Below, piece by piece: positions 25,977 to 35,327 of a stretch of DNA of 64,000 nt. The position numbers and the translations under genes were made by a program. Positions within the stretch are counted from its first letter, which is position 1; the number at the start of each line of letters is the position of its first letter. This DNA is from Granulicatella sp963545075. Its GTDB lineage: Bacteria; Bacillota; Bacilli; Lactobacillales; Aerococcaceae. The notes under the pieces are model-generated. The model ran no database searches and was not told the origin of the DNA. It saw nothing but the letters and a program-made list of their open reading frames with translations. The DNA lies in NCBI RefSeq assembly GCF_963545075.1, contig NZ_CAUUHX010000001.1, positions 17,290 to 81,289 on the forward strand, written 5' to 3'.

Positions 25977-26918
25977 ATGGAAGAACAATTTCATGCATTT
26001 ATTCAATATTTAACAGTCGAAAGAAGATATTCTTTGAAAACAGTCGAAGCCTATCAACGAGATATTGAACAATTTTTGATCTTTTTAAGAGAAATTCCAT
26101 TAACACAATTATCAGAAGTTACAGCAGTGGATGTACGAATTTATCTTGGAAAATTACATCAACAACAATATAACCGTTCGAGTATATCACGTTTCTTATC
26201 AAGTCTTCGTTCGTTCTATCAATACTTATTAGAACATGATCTTGTTGAAGAAAATCCATTTGCGAGTATTTCGTATAAAAAAGGACAAAAACGACTTCCT
26301 GAATTTTTTTATGAAGATGAGATGGAAAAATTTATTGCTTCCATTGATGGAAATCAGCCTTTAGACCAACGTAATCGTGCGTTAATTGAAGTATTATATG
26401 CTACAGGGATGCGAGTGAGTGAATTAACCGAATTAACTTTACAGCAATTAGATTTAAAAAATGGCGTTATTTTGGTCATTGGGAAAGGTTCAAAAGAAAG
26501 ATATGTTCCAATCGGTGATTTTGCTACAGAAGCTTTACAGCTTTATTTAGAAGAAAGTCGAACTTCTTTAATGAGCCAATATAAAAAAGAACATGCTTCT
26601 GTATTCGTCAATCATTTAGGAGATCCGATTACAACAACAGGCGTTCGCTATATTTTAAATCAATTATTACAAGAAAGTGGATTACAATTAAAAATTCATC
26701 CGCATATGTTGCGACATACTTTTGCGACTCATTTATTAAATAATGGAGCAGATATGAAAACTGTTCAAGAATTATTAGGACACGTTAGTTTAAGTTCTAC
26801 TCAAATTTATACACATGTCACAAAAGATGCTTTGCAACAAAATTATCAATTATATTTTCCAAGGGCAAAACAAGAGGAAGATACTTTTGATGCATCCAAA
26901 TTTAACCATAAACCATAG
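25977..26918 (+). CDS. xerC: Tyrosine recombinase XerC
   Basis: This site-specific recombinase of 313 residues resolves chromosome dimers at dif. It has an N-terminal SAM-like core-binding domain (about 1-88) and a catalytic domain with Arg in ATGMRVSELTEL, Lys in IGKGSKER, His-xx-Arg in HMLRHTF, His in LGHVSLSST and the nucleophile Tyr in QIYTHV. It leads the conserved xerC-hslV-hslU-codY order of Firmicutes. hslV starts 11 bases after its stop. A role as a mobile-element integrase is unlikely given this context. Confidence 0.94.
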   Translation: MEEQFHAFIQYLTVERRYSLKTVEAYQRDIEQFLIFLREIPLTQLSEVTAVDVRIYLGKLHQQQYNRSSISRFLSSLRSFYQYLLEHDLVEENPFASISYKKGQKRLPEFFYEDEMEKFIASIDGNQPLDQRNRALIEVLYATGMRVSELTELTLQQLDLKNGVILVIGKGSKERYVPIGDFATEALQLYLEESRTSLMSQYKKEHASVFVNHLGDPITTTGVRYILNQLLQESGLQLKIHPHMLRHTFATHLLNNGADMKTVQELLGHVSLSSTQIYTHVTKDALQQNYQLYFPRAKQEEDTFDASKFNHKP

Positions 26919-26929
26919 GAGGTTTTAAA

Positions 26930-27457
26930 ATGACAACAATATGTGCCGTTAAAAAAGGAAATCAATCTGCTATTGCAGGTGACGGTCAAATTACCATGGG
27001 TGAAAGAATTATTATGAAAGGTAGCGCTAGAAAAATTAGACGTATTTTCGGTGGTGAAGTCGTTGTTGGTTTTGCTGGTGGAGTTGCAGATGCAATTACT
27101 TTAGAAGAAATGTTTGAAGACCAATTAAAGCAATTTAAAGGGAATTTACAAAGAGCAGCTATTGAACTAGCAAAACAATGGAGAACTGACCGTACCTTAC
27201 AAAAATTAGAAGCGATGCTGATTGTAATGAATAAAGATCAATTATTACTAGTTTCAGGTACTGGTGAAGTAATTGAGCCAGATGATGGGATTTTAACAAT
27301 TGGTTCAGGTGGGAACTTTGCATTATCAGCTGCTAGAGCTTTATTACGTTTTGGGGATGAAAATTTAAGCGCAGAAGATATTGCAAGAGAAAGTTTAAAA
27401 GTTGCTTCAGAAATTGATGTGTATACAAATGATGCAATTATTACAGAAGTAGTATAG
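26930..27457 (+). CDS. hslV: ATP-dependent protease subunit HslV (ClpQ)
   Basis: This is the proteolytic subunit of the HslUV protease, 175 residues. The mature N-terminal Thr (TTICAV after Met removal) is the catalytic nucleophile. GDGQITMG and the GGVADAITLEE stretch are family features. It forms a double hexameric ring capped by HslU. In B. subtilis the homologue uses Ser, whereas here it is Thr, as in the classical enzyme. SD is aggagg. The gene is cotranscribed with hslU, which starts 11 bases later. Confidence 0.95.
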   Translation: MTTICAVKKGNQSAIAGDGQITMGERIIMKGSARKIRRIFGGEVVVGFAGGVADAITLEEMFEDQLKQFKGNLQRAAIELAKQWRTDRTLQKLEAMLIVMNKDQLLLVSGTGEVIEPDDGILTIGSGGNFALSAARALLRFGDENLSAEDIARESLKVASEIDVYTNDAIITEVV

Positions 27458-27468
27458 GAGACGGGGAA

Positions 27469-28875
27469 ATGAATTCAAAAATTAGTAAGACACCTAGAGA
27501 GGTCGTACAAGAATTAGATCAATTTATTGTAGGGCAAGCTAGTGCTAAACGTGCTTTAGCAGTTGCTCTACGTAATCGTTATCGTCGATTATTATTAGAT
27601 GAAGAAATGCAAAAAGAAGTGACGCCTAAAAACTTATTAATGATTGGACCAACCGGTGTAGGGAAAACAGAATTAGCGAGACGTTTAGCTAAATTAGTCG
27701 ATGCTCCATTTGTTAAAGTAGAAGCTACTAAATTTACTGAAGTGGGTTATGTCGGTCGTGATGTAGAATCAATGGTTCGTGATTTAGTAGAAAATGCGAT
27801 TACTATCGTTCATAAACAAAAGCAAGAAGAGGTACGTCCTCAAGCTTATGATAAGGCTATTCGTAAATTAGCGAAAATTTTAAAACCTGGCATCATGAAA
27901 AAAGTGGCGAATCCACAACAAGATTCATTAATGGGATTATTCCAATCAATGGGCTTACCGAAACCAGAGCTACAACAAGAGGAAAAAGAAGAAGTAACAG
28001 ACGAAATTGCTGCATCAAGACGTGAAATTGAACAACAATTGAGAAATGGTTTATTAAAAAATCAAGAAGTTACGATTGAAGTAGAAGAAAAGCCATTACG
28101 TATGGCAGGAAACAATAATGGAATGGAGCAAATGATGCAAATCCAATCCATGTTAGACCAAATGACACCTAAAAAACGTTCAAAACGTACCGTTAGTGTA
28201 GAAGAAGCTTTAGACATTTTAACGGAACAAGAAGCAGACCAATTAGTGAATAAAGATGATGTACATGCAGAAGCGTTAAAATTAGCAGAAACATCTGGAA
28301 TTATCTTTATTGACGAGATTGATAAAATTGCTGCAAAAGGACATCATGGTGGGGAAGTTTCTAGAGAAGGTGTTCAAAGAGACATTTTACCTATCGTAGA
28401 AGGAAGCCAAGTTCAAACAAAATATGGTGCCATTCAAACTGATCATATTTTATTTATTGCTTCAGGAGCTTTCCATGTTGCTAAACCAAGTGATTTAATG
28501 CCTGAATTACAAGGTCGTTTCCCAATTCGTGTGGAATTACAAGATTTATCAAAAGAAGATTTTGAACGTATTTTAACAGAACCGAAGAATGCCTTATTAA
28601 AACAATATAAAGCATTATTGGCTACTGAAAATGTTGAAGTTATCTTTACAAAAGAAGCTGTCTCTGCTCTTGCTAGAACAGCATTTGAAGTGAATAGTAA
28701 TATGGAAAATATTGGTGCAAGAAGATTGCATACTATTTTAGAAACATTATTAGAAGAATTATTATTCGAAGCTCCTCAAATGCAAATGGGAAGTATTCAA
28801 ATTACTGAGCAATATGTGGAATCAAAATTAAATACGATTACAGCTGATCGTGATTTAAGTCGTTATATTTTATAG
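27469..28875 (+). CDS. hslU: HslU ATPase subunit of HslUV (ClpY)
   Basis: This AAA+ unfoldase of 468 residues feeds substrates into HslV. Walker A is GPTGVGKTE (60-68), followed by the GYVGRDVE pore-loop motif (about 90). The intermediate domain spans about 110-245, Walker B is IIFIDEID (about 282) and the sensor region ELQGRFPIR follows. The C terminus (RYIL) is the usual extension that inserts into HslV. It lies between hslV and codY with short gaps. Confidence 0.96.
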   Translation: MNSKISKTPREVVQELDQFIVGQASAKRALAVALRNRYRRLLLDEEMQKEVTPKNLLMIGPTGVGKTELARRLAKLVDAPFVKVEATKFTEVGYVGRDVESMVRDLVENAITIVHKQKQEEVRPQAYDKAIRKLAKILKPGIMKKVANPQQDSLMGLFQSMGLPKPELQQEEKEEVTDEIAASRREIEQQLRNGLLKNQEVTIEVEEKPLRMAGNNNGMEQMMQIQSMLDQMTPKKRSKRTVSVEEALDILTEQEADQLVNKDDVHAEALKLAETSGIIFIDEIDKIAAKGHHGGEVSREGVQRDILPIVEGSQVQTKYGAIQTDHILFIASGAFHVAKPSDLMPELQGRFPIRVELQDLSKEDFERILTEPKNALLKQYKALLATENVEVIFTKEAVSALARTAFEVNSNMENIGARRLHTILETLLEELLFEAPQMQMGSIQITEQYVESKLNTITADRDLSRYIL

Positions 28876-28890
28876 GAAGGAGAGAGAACA

Positions 28891-29694
28891 TTGCAACAAG
28901 TACTTAAAGATTTAAGAAAAATCAATTCGGTTTTACAATATGATAATTTATGGACATTAGATGAAAAAGCTGATTTACCATTTAATACTTTAAGTGGTGT
29001 ATTAGGGACTCTATTGAAAGTGGATTTATTTATTGCTTCACCAGAAGGTAGGATACTAGGATTTCATGATCAATTCCAGTTAAATAATGCTCGGATGCAT
29101 GAATATGTTTCAACAAGACAATTTCCTGATTTTTATATGAATGCTTTGAATTCTATTGAAACAAATTTAGAAAATATTTCAGTAGATGCTGAATTAACGA
29201 TTTTTCCTGTGGAATTAAAACAGGAATATCTGGAAGCAAAAACAACGATTATTCCGATTTATGCTTCTGGGAACCGTTTAGGATTTGTTGTAATGGGAAA
29301 AGCTAAAGAGTCATTTTCTGCGGGCGATTTGATTTTAGCAGAACATGCTGCAACTGTAATTGGAACAGAATTATTGCACTGGCAAACAAAACGAATTGAA
29401 CAAGAAAACCGAGAAAAACAAAATGTCCATTTAGCGTTAAAATCTCTTTCTTATAGCGAAATTGAAGCCATTAAAATTATTTTATCGTTATTTGATGGTA
29501 TTGAATTACGATTCACTGCATTGAAAATTGCTAAAGAATTTGATATTACACGTACGGTAATTGTAAATGCGATTCGTAAATTAGAATCTGCAGGTGTACT
29601 TGAAAGTAGAAGTTTAGGAACAAAAGGAACCTTCTTACGAATCAAGAACCAACACATCCACCAAGCGTTGAATGATGAACTAAGAAATTTATAG
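28891..29694 (+). CDS. codY: Global transcriptional repressor CodY
   Basis: CodY senses branched-chain amino acids and, in many species, GTP, and represses nutrient-scavenging genes. The 267 residues have an N-terminal GAF domain (about 1-155), a linker helix and a C-terminal winged helix (recognition region ITRTVIVNAIRKLESAGV, about 225-245). The start is TTG at 28891 behind the strong SD ggaaggag, which fits the conserved beginning of the family. It is the last gene of the xerC operon. Weak start codons are common for codY. Confidence 0.96.
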   Translation: MQQVLKDLRKINSVLQYDNLWTLDEKADLPFNTLSGVLGTLLKVDLFIASPEGRILGFHDQFQLNNARMHEYVSTRQFPDFYMNALNSIETNLENISVDAELTIFPVELKQEYLEAKTTIIPIYASGNRLGFVVMGKAKESFSAGDLILAEHAATVIGTELLHWQTKRIEQENREKQNVHLALKSLSYSEIEAIKIILSLFDGIELRFTALKIAKEFDITRTVIVNAIRKLESAGVLESRSLGTKGTFLRIKNQHIHQALNDELRNL

Positions 29695-29700
29695 AAAAAA

Positions 29701-29737
29701 GGAATAACTTACTCCAAAGAGTAGGTTATTCCTTTTT
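29701..29737 (+). terminator. Terminator after codY
   Basis: GGAATAAC plus extra pairs, a short loop, GTTATTCC, then TTTTT. An A run before the stem makes it usable in both directions. Confidence 0.88.
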
Positions 29738-29782
29738 GTTAATTTTTTTAGAACCTATAATGTGAAAACGCCATTAATATAT

Positions 29783-29948
29783 AAAAGATAGGAAGAAAAA
29801 TCGTTTTGTAGTGAAAGTAATGAAAGCTAGGCCCTAGCTTTCATTACAGGTAAAATTCGAGACCAAGGCTCGAATTTTAGCCATGAGACTCGCAGAGCGA
29901 GGCTGCTGGCGACCTCACAAACAAATAAGATTTTTCTTCCTATCTTTT
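29783..29948 (-). repeat. Structured dispersed repeat, copy e, arms formed by the plsY end
   Basis: Complete copy in minus orientation between codY and plsY. The outer arms are perfectly complementary over 20 bases (29783-29802 and 29929-29948). The right arm contains the last codons and stop of plsY, so the arms are host sequence. Inside: clamp GCCA/TGGC, hairpin CTCGC/GCGAG, third hairpin with loop GAGCCTTGGTCTC, and fourth helix GTAATGAAAGCTAG with its complement. Confidence 0.88.
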
Positions 29949-30542
29949 GTTACGTTTAAAAATATCAACTTTCGGTTCTGTGCCATTCAAAATTCTTTGA
30001 ATATTCGTACGGTGACGATAAATAATAAAAATATCAACTACAAGAGCAATCGTTGTTAAAACCATATCTTGGAAATACAGAGATGCTAGTACACCGATAG
30101 AAATAGTAACCATACTAGAAAAACTTACCATTTTAGAAATTCCTAAAATAATGACAAACAATAATAAACATGGAATGAGCAATTCTGGTTTATACGCCAA
30201 AATAATTCCAGCAAAAGTAGCAACAGCTTTTCCACCTTTAAAGTTTGCAAATAATGGATACGTATGACCAATCACAGCAAATAACGCAATAATGAGTGGG
30301 GAAATCCCCTGTAAATCCATTTGCTTTAACAAAAGAACACTAATCGAACCTTTTAAAAGATCCATTAACAATACAATAGTTCCTGCTTTTTTTCCAAGAA
30401 TTCTAAAGGAATTAGTAGCTCCTAAATTTCCACTTCCGTGTTGTCTAATATCAATTTGAAAAAACTTACGTCCAATCCATAATCCAGAAGGAATGGATCC
30501 TAATAAGTATGCCATCGTAGCACCTAAAACAATGGATAGCAT
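29940..30542 (-). CDS. plsY: Glycerol-3-phosphate acyltransferase PlsY
   Basis: PlsY transfers the acyl group from acyl-phosphate to glycerol 3-phosphate, the first step of phospholipid synthesis. It is an integral membrane protein of 200 residues with about five to six helices. The conserved motifs are SIPSGLWIGR (motif 1), GSGNLGATNSFR (motif 2) and KGGKAVAT (motif 3). It is divergent from parE, the standard Firmicute arrangement. Its stop codon lies in the outer arm of repeat copy e, so its terminator stem seems to have been split by that repeat. Confidence 0.95.
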   Translation of the reverse strand: MLSIVLGATMAYLLGSIPSGLWIGRKFFQIDIRQHGSGNLGATNSFRILGKKAGTIVLLMDLLKGSISVLLLKQMDLQGISPLIIALFAVIGHTYPLFANFKGGKAVATFAGIILAYKPELLIPCLLLFVIILGISKMVSFSSMVTISIGVLASLYFQDMVLTTIALVVDIFIIYRHRTNIQRILNGTEPKVDIFKRNKR

Positions 30543-30645
30543 AGATATGTATTTCTCCTTTATCTGTTAAATTTAAATTATACTCAATGATTATAGCATA
30601 TTTTTAAAAAATTAGTACGATTTTAAAGAGTTATAGGAAGAATTC

Positions 30646-30673
30646 TTGCAATATTTGAAAAATTAAGTATGAT
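30646..30673 (+). promoter_or_regulatory. Promoter of parE-parC
   Basis: TTGCAA, 16-base spacer, TATGAT, about 40 bases before the parE start. TATAAT boxes facing plsY lie nearby on the other strand. Confidence 0.6.
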
Positions 30674-30715
30674 AGAGTAGATATGTTTTATGAATAGGAA
30701 GAAGGAGAGTCGTGA

Positions 30716-32764
30716 ATGAGTAAAGTCACTAACCAATATAATGATGATTCAATTCAAGTATTAGAAGGCTTAGAAGCCGTTCGAAAACGTCCAGGGATGT
30801 ATATCGGTTCAACCGACCATCGTGGATTGCATCATCTTGCCTATGAAATTGTAGATAATGCAGTCGATGAAGCCTTATCTGGATATGCAAGTAAGATTGA
30901 TGTCACAATTCATAAAGATGGCTCACTATCTGTTAGAGATAATGGACGTGGTATGCCAACAGGAAAACATGCTTCTGGAATTCCAACGATTCAAGTCATT
31001 TTTACCGTTTTACATGCTGGTGGTAAATTTGGCCAAGGTGGATATAAAACTTCTGGAGGACTTCATGGGGTAGGTGCTAGTGTTGTAAATGCCTTATCTG
31101 ATTGGTTAGAAGTTGAAGTATTACGTGATGGCGTATTATATACTCAAACCTTTAAAACAGGTGGGGAAAAAGTTAGTTCCATAAAAAAAGAAAAAACAAA
31201 TCGTAAAGGTTCTGGGACAACGGTTCGTTTCTTACCAAGCAAACATATTTTTTCAACGATTGTTTGGTCTTATGAAACTTTAGCGGAACGTTTACGTGAA
31301 TCTGCCTTTTTATTAAAAGGATTAACGATTACATTAACAGATGAAAGAAACGATACAAGAGATGAGTTTTGTTATGAAGAAGGAATCCGCAATTTTATTC
31401 AATATTTAAATGAAGAAAAGGATACTTTATCTCCAATTGTAGATTTCAATAGTACGATTGATGGAGTAGAAACAGAATTTGCCTTCCAATATAATGATGG
31501 CTATTCTGAAACGATTTTATCATTTGTTAATAATGTCCGTACCAAAGATGGTGGAACTCACGAAGTAGGTATGAAAACTGCCTTAACAAAAGCTTTTAAT
31601 GAATATGCTCGTAAAGTGGGGCTATTAAAAGAAAAAGATAAAAATCTAGAAGGTAGTGACGTTCGTGAAGGATTAACAGCGATTGTTTCGTTACGTGTCC
31701 CAGAAGAGATTTTACAATTTGAAGGACAAACAAAGGATAAATTAGGAACTCCTGCTGCAAGAAGTATTGTTGATAATACTATTTTTGAACAATTAGGAAT
31801 CTTTTTAACAGAAAATGGGGAAATTGCTCAAGAATTAATCCGTAAAGCTCTAAAAGCAAGAGAAGCACGTGAAGCAAGTCGTAAAGCAAGAGAAGAGAGC
31901 CGTAATGGTAAAAAAGGGAAGAAAAAAGAAACACTTCTATCTGGGAAATTAACACCTGCTCAAGGAAAAAATCCTAAAAAGAATGAACTTTACTTAGTAG
32001 AGGGAGATTCTGCGGGTGGTTCTGCTAAACAAGGGCGTGACCGTAAATTCCAAGCTATCTTACCATTACGAGGAAAAGTTATTAATACGGAGAAAGCTTC
32101 TTTATCTGATATTTTAAAAAATGAAGAAATTAATACCATTATTTATACAATCGGTGCAGGAGTTGGAACAGACTTTAATATTGAAGATTGTAATTACGAT
32201 AAAATTGTCATTATGACCGATGCGGATACCGATGGAGCTCATATTCAAGTATTGCTATTAACATTCTTCTACCGTTATATGAAACCATTAATTGAAGCAG
32301 GAAAAGTCTATTTGGCTTTACCACCATTGTTCAAGATTTCAAAAGGAACTGGAAAAAAACAAGTTGTAGAATATGCTTGGACTGAAAAAGAATTAGAAGA
32401 AAAAATTAAAAAAGTTGGTAAAGGTTATTTATTACAACGCTACAAAGGTCTTGGTGAAATGAATGCAGACCAATTATGGGAAACAACGATGAATCCTGAA
32501 ACAAGAACATTAATTCGTGTTGTGATTGATGATAAAGCTCAAGCTGAACGTCGTGTAAGTACATTAATGGGAAATAAAGTTGAACCACGTAGAAAATGGA
32601 TTGAAAGTCATGTGGAATTTAGCTTAGAAGATGGAAAAAGTATTTTAGAAACAGAAGGACATTTAACAGTAAATGAACAACCAAAAGGTTCTAAAGCAAA
32701 AAAAGAAGAAATACATTCTCCATCATCTGTTGAACAATTATCACTATTAATGGAGGAGGAATAA
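30716..32764 (+). CDS. parE: DNA topoisomerase IV subunit B
   Basis: ATPase subunit of topoisomerase IV, which decatenates sister chromosomes. The 682 residues have the GHKL ATPase (VDNAVDEALSG, DNGRGMPTG, GGLHGVGASVVNALS), the transducer domain and the Toprim domain (EGDSAGGSA at about 428; MTDADTDGAHI at about 502). It is told apart from GyrB by its linkage to parC and plsY and by the QYNDDSIQVLEGLEAVRKRPGMYIG-type start. SD is gaaggaga. parC starts 1 base after its stop. Confidence 0.96.
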   Translation: MSKVTNQYNDDSIQVLEGLEAVRKRPGMYIGSTDHRGLHHLAYEIVDNAVDEALSGYASKIDVTIHKDGSLSVRDNGRGMPTGKHASGIPTIQVIFTVLHAGGKFGQGGYKTSGGLHGVGASVVNALSDWLEVEVLRDGVLYTQTFKTGGEKVSSIKKEKTNRKGSGTTVRFLPSKHIFSTIVWSYETLAERLRESAFLLKGLTITLTDERNDTRDEFCYEEGIRNFIQYLNEEKDTLSPIVDFNSTIDGVETEFAFQYNDGYSETILSFVNNVRTKDGGTHEVGMKTALTKAFNEYARKVGLLKEKDKNLEGSDVREGLTAIVSLRVPEEILQFEGQTKDKLGTPAARSIVDNTIFEQLGIFLTENGEIAQELIRKALKAREAREASRKAREESRNGKKGKKKETLLSGKLTPAQGKNPKKNELYLVEGDSAGGSAKQGRDRKFQAILPLRGKVINTEKASLSDILKNEEINTIIYTIGAGVGTDFNIEDCNYDKIVIMTDADTDGAHIQVLLLTFFYRYMKPLIEAGKVYLALPPLFKISKGTGKKQVVEYAWTEKELEEKIKKVGKGYLLQRYKGLGEMNADQLWETTMNPETRTLIRVVIDDKAQAERRVSTLMGNKVEPRRKWIESHVEFSLEDGKSILETEGHLTVNEQPKGSKAKKEEIHSPSSVEQLSLLMEEE

Positions 32765-32765
32765 T

Positions 32766-35240
32766 ATGAGCATGCAGCAAGATATCCAAGAGTTAAATCT
32801 TGAAGATGTAATGGGCGATCGCTTTGGACGTTATTCCAAATATATTATTCAAGATCGTGCCTTACCTGATATTCGTGATGGATTAAAACCTGTACAAAGA
32901 CGTATTTTATATGCGATGTTTGTAGAAGGAAATACGAGCGAAAAACAATTTAGAAAATCTGCTAAAACTGTCGGTAATGTAATTGGTAATTATCACCCTC
33001 ATGGCGACTCTTCGGTTTATGAAGCGATGGTTCGTCTAAGCCAAGATTGGAAATTAAGAGATGTTCTAGTAGAAATGCATGGGAATAACGGTAGTATGGA
33101 TGGAGACCCAGCTGCTGCCATGCGTTATACGGAAGCTCGTTTATCAAAAATTTCTGAAGAATTATTACGTGATTTAGACAAGAAAACTGTTGATTTTGTA
33201 TTAAACTTTGATGATACAGAAGAAGAACCAACAGTTTTACCAGCTCGCTTCCCAAATTTATTAGTCAATGGAGCTACAGGGATTTCTGCTGGTTATGCAA
33301 CAGAAATTCCAACGCATAATTTAGGAGAAGTTATTGATGCAACGATTCATACGATTGATCACCCTGAAGCAACGGTTAAGGAATTAATGCAATTTGTAAA
33401 AGGACCAGATTTTCCAACCGGAGCCATTATTCAAGGGATTGATGAATTAGAACAAGCGTATGAAACAGGTAAAGGGAAAGTAGTTGTTCGTTCTAAAACA
33501 TCCATTGAAGCCATTAAAGGTGGAAAGAGTCAAATCGTTGTTACAGAAATTCCTTACGAAGTAAACAAAGCTTTATTAGTGAAGAAAATCGATGAAATTC
33601 GTTTAAATAAAAAAATCGAAGGTATTGCTGAAGTAAGGGATGAATCAGACCGTACTGGATTACAAATTGTCATCGAGTTGAAAAAAGAAGCAAATGCAGA
33701 AGGAATTTTAAATTATTTACTTAAAAATACCGAGCTTCAAATTAATTATAATTTCAATATGGTTGCGATTGATGCTAGACGTCCAATGCAAGTTGGATTG
33801 AAGAAAATAATCGATTCTTATATTACCCATCAAAAAGAAGTCATTACAAAACGAACTCAGTTTGACTTAAATAAGGCGCAAGATCGTCTGCATATTGTAG
33901 ATGGGTTAATGAAAGCTTTATCGATTTTAGACGAAGTAATTGCATTAATTCGTAATAGTAATGATAAAAAAGATGCGAAAGAAAAATTAGTTGAAACATA
34001 CGATTTTACAATGACGCAAGCAGAAGCAATTGTCAGCTTGCAATTATATCGTTTAACCAATACTGATATTACAATTTTACAAGAAGAGAAATTAGACTTA
34101 AATGAACGTGTTGCGACTCTAACAAGTATTTTAAAATCAGAAAAAACATTATTACAAGTAATGAAGCAAGAATTACGAGAATTAAAGAAAAAATATGCGA
34201 CACCTCGTTTAACTGAAATTCAAGCTGAAATTAAAGAAATCAAGATTGAAACAGAGATTTTAATTCCTGAAGAAGAAGTGTATGTAGTTGCTACAAAACA
34301 AGGCTATTACAAACGAGTTAGTCCACGTTCCTTTGCTTCAAGTGCTCCTGAAGAGAATGGCTTGCGTGAAGGGGACGAAGTGTTATTAGTTCAAAAAGTA
34401 TCAACTTTAGATCATTTAATTTTATTTACGTCTAAAGGGAATTATTTACATTTACCAATTCACGAAATTCCTGAAGCAAAATGGAAAGATGTAGGTCATC
34501 ATTTAAGTCAATCCATTTCTCTAGCTACAAATGAAATTATTTTAGCTGGTATGGTGAAGGAAAAAGATAGTACGGAAGTTTATCAAGATTGGACAGTTGT
34601 ATTCTTTACAAAAGAAGGACTTGTAAAACAAACTGCGTTAAATGAATTTAATACGTATCGAGGATATAAAACTCGTACAAGTAATGCTATTAAATTAAAA
34701 ACAGCAACGGATGAAGTGGTTGCTATTGAACTAGTTCCAAATCAAGAGCAAGAGATCTTTATTGTGACTCATTGTGGGTTTGGTTTGCGTTATGAATTAA
34801 GTGAAGTGCCAATTGTTGGTACTGTTGCTAGTGGAGTTAAGGCAATTAATTTAAGAAAAGATGATTTTGTTGCTGGAGCAATGGTTTATAGTCCAGAAAA
34901 TAAAGTTGTCTCAGCCTTTTTAGTGACTCAACGTGGAGCGGTGAAACGTTTCAATGTTTTAGAGGTTTCAATGCTGACAAGAGCTAAGAGAGGATTAATG
35001 GTTTTAAGAGAATTGAAGAGTAATCCTCATCGTGTGGTTTATTTAGATGGTTCTATTACTTCTAAACAAGAATATATTGTTGTTTCGACAAACGGAGAAA
35101 TGAAAGAGATTCGTCCAATGGACTTAAGTTTAGTCGATCGTACAAGTAATGGTTCAGCTTTAATCAATGATGCTGATGGAGTAACGAAGAATGTTTTGAA
35201 GAAGTTTGTTTATAGTTTCCAAAAGACTTTCTTAGTATAG
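32766..35240 (+). CDS. parC: DNA topoisomerase IV subunit A
   Basis: DNA cleavage subunit, 824 residues. The winged-helix region holds the active Tyr 121 in AMRYTEARL. The quinolone-determining region reads HPHGDSSVYEAM, with Ser 82 and Glu 86 at the positions where resistance changes arise in related species, so no classical resistance substitution is visible. A tower/coiled-coil region and a C-terminal beta-pinwheel domain (about 490-800) follow. The family choice rests on the parE partner. Coupled to parE by a 1-base gap. Confidence 0.96.
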   Translation: MSMQQDIQELNLEDVMGDRFGRYSKYIIQDRALPDIRDGLKPVQRRILYAMFVEGNTSEKQFRKSAKTVGNVIGNYHPHGDSSVYEAMVRLSQDWKLRDVLVEMHGNNGSMDGDPAAAMRYTEARLSKISEELLRDLDKKTVDFVLNFDDTEEEPTVLPARFPNLLVNGATGISAGYATEIPTHNLGEVIDATIHTIDHPEATVKELMQFVKGPDFPTGAIIQGIDELEQAYETGKGKVVVRSKTSIEAIKGGKSQIVVTEIPYEVNKALLVKKIDEIRLNKKIEGIAEVRDESDRTGLQIVIELKKEANAEGILNYLLKNTELQINYNFNMVAIDARRPMQVGLKKIIDSYITHQKEVITKRTQFDLNKAQDRLHIVDGLMKALSILDEVIALIRNSNDKKDAKEKLVETYDFTMTQAEAIVSLQLYRLTNTDITILQEEKLDLNERVATLTSILKSEKTLLQVMKQELRELKKKYATPRLTEIQAEIKEIKIETEILIPEEEVYVVATKQGYYKRVSPRSFASSAPEENGLREGDEVLLVQKVSTLDHLILFTSKGNYLHLPIHEIPEAKWKDVGHHLSQSISLATNEIILAGMVKEKDSTEVYQDWTVVFFTKEGLVKQTALNEFNTYRGYKTRTSNAIKLKTATDEVVAIELVPNQEQEIFIVTHCGFGLRYELSEVPIVGTVASGVKAINLRKDDFVAGAMVYSPENKVVSAFLVTQRGAVKRFNVLEVSMLTRAKRGLMVLRELKSNPHRVVYLDGSITSKQEYIVVSTNGEMKEIRPMDLSLVDRTSNGSALINDADGVTKNVLKKFVYSFQKTFLV

Positions 35241-35250
35241 AAAGTCTTTT
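35221..35250 (+). terminator. Hairpin overlapping the parC stop
   Basis: AAAAGACTTTC pairs with GAAAGTCTTTT around the stop codon. The T run is short, so it may only assist the stronger terminator at 35284. Confidence 0.45.
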
Positions 35251-35283
35251 GGAAATAAACATAGTTCAAATTATTTCATATTT

Positions 35284-35320
35284 AAAAAACGACAGAACCT
35301 TTAATGATTCTGTCGTTTTT
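35284..35320. terminator. Bidirectional terminator between parC and the minus-strand gene
   Basis: ACGACAGAA pairs with TTCTGTCGT, with an A run before and a T run after, serving both convergent genes. Confidence 0.88.
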
Positions 35321-35327
35321 CTTTGTC

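Noticed and set aside
25977..26918. xerC as an integrase of a mobile element
   Set aside because: It heads the conserved xerC-hslVU-codY operon, and no attachment sites or phage genes are nearby.
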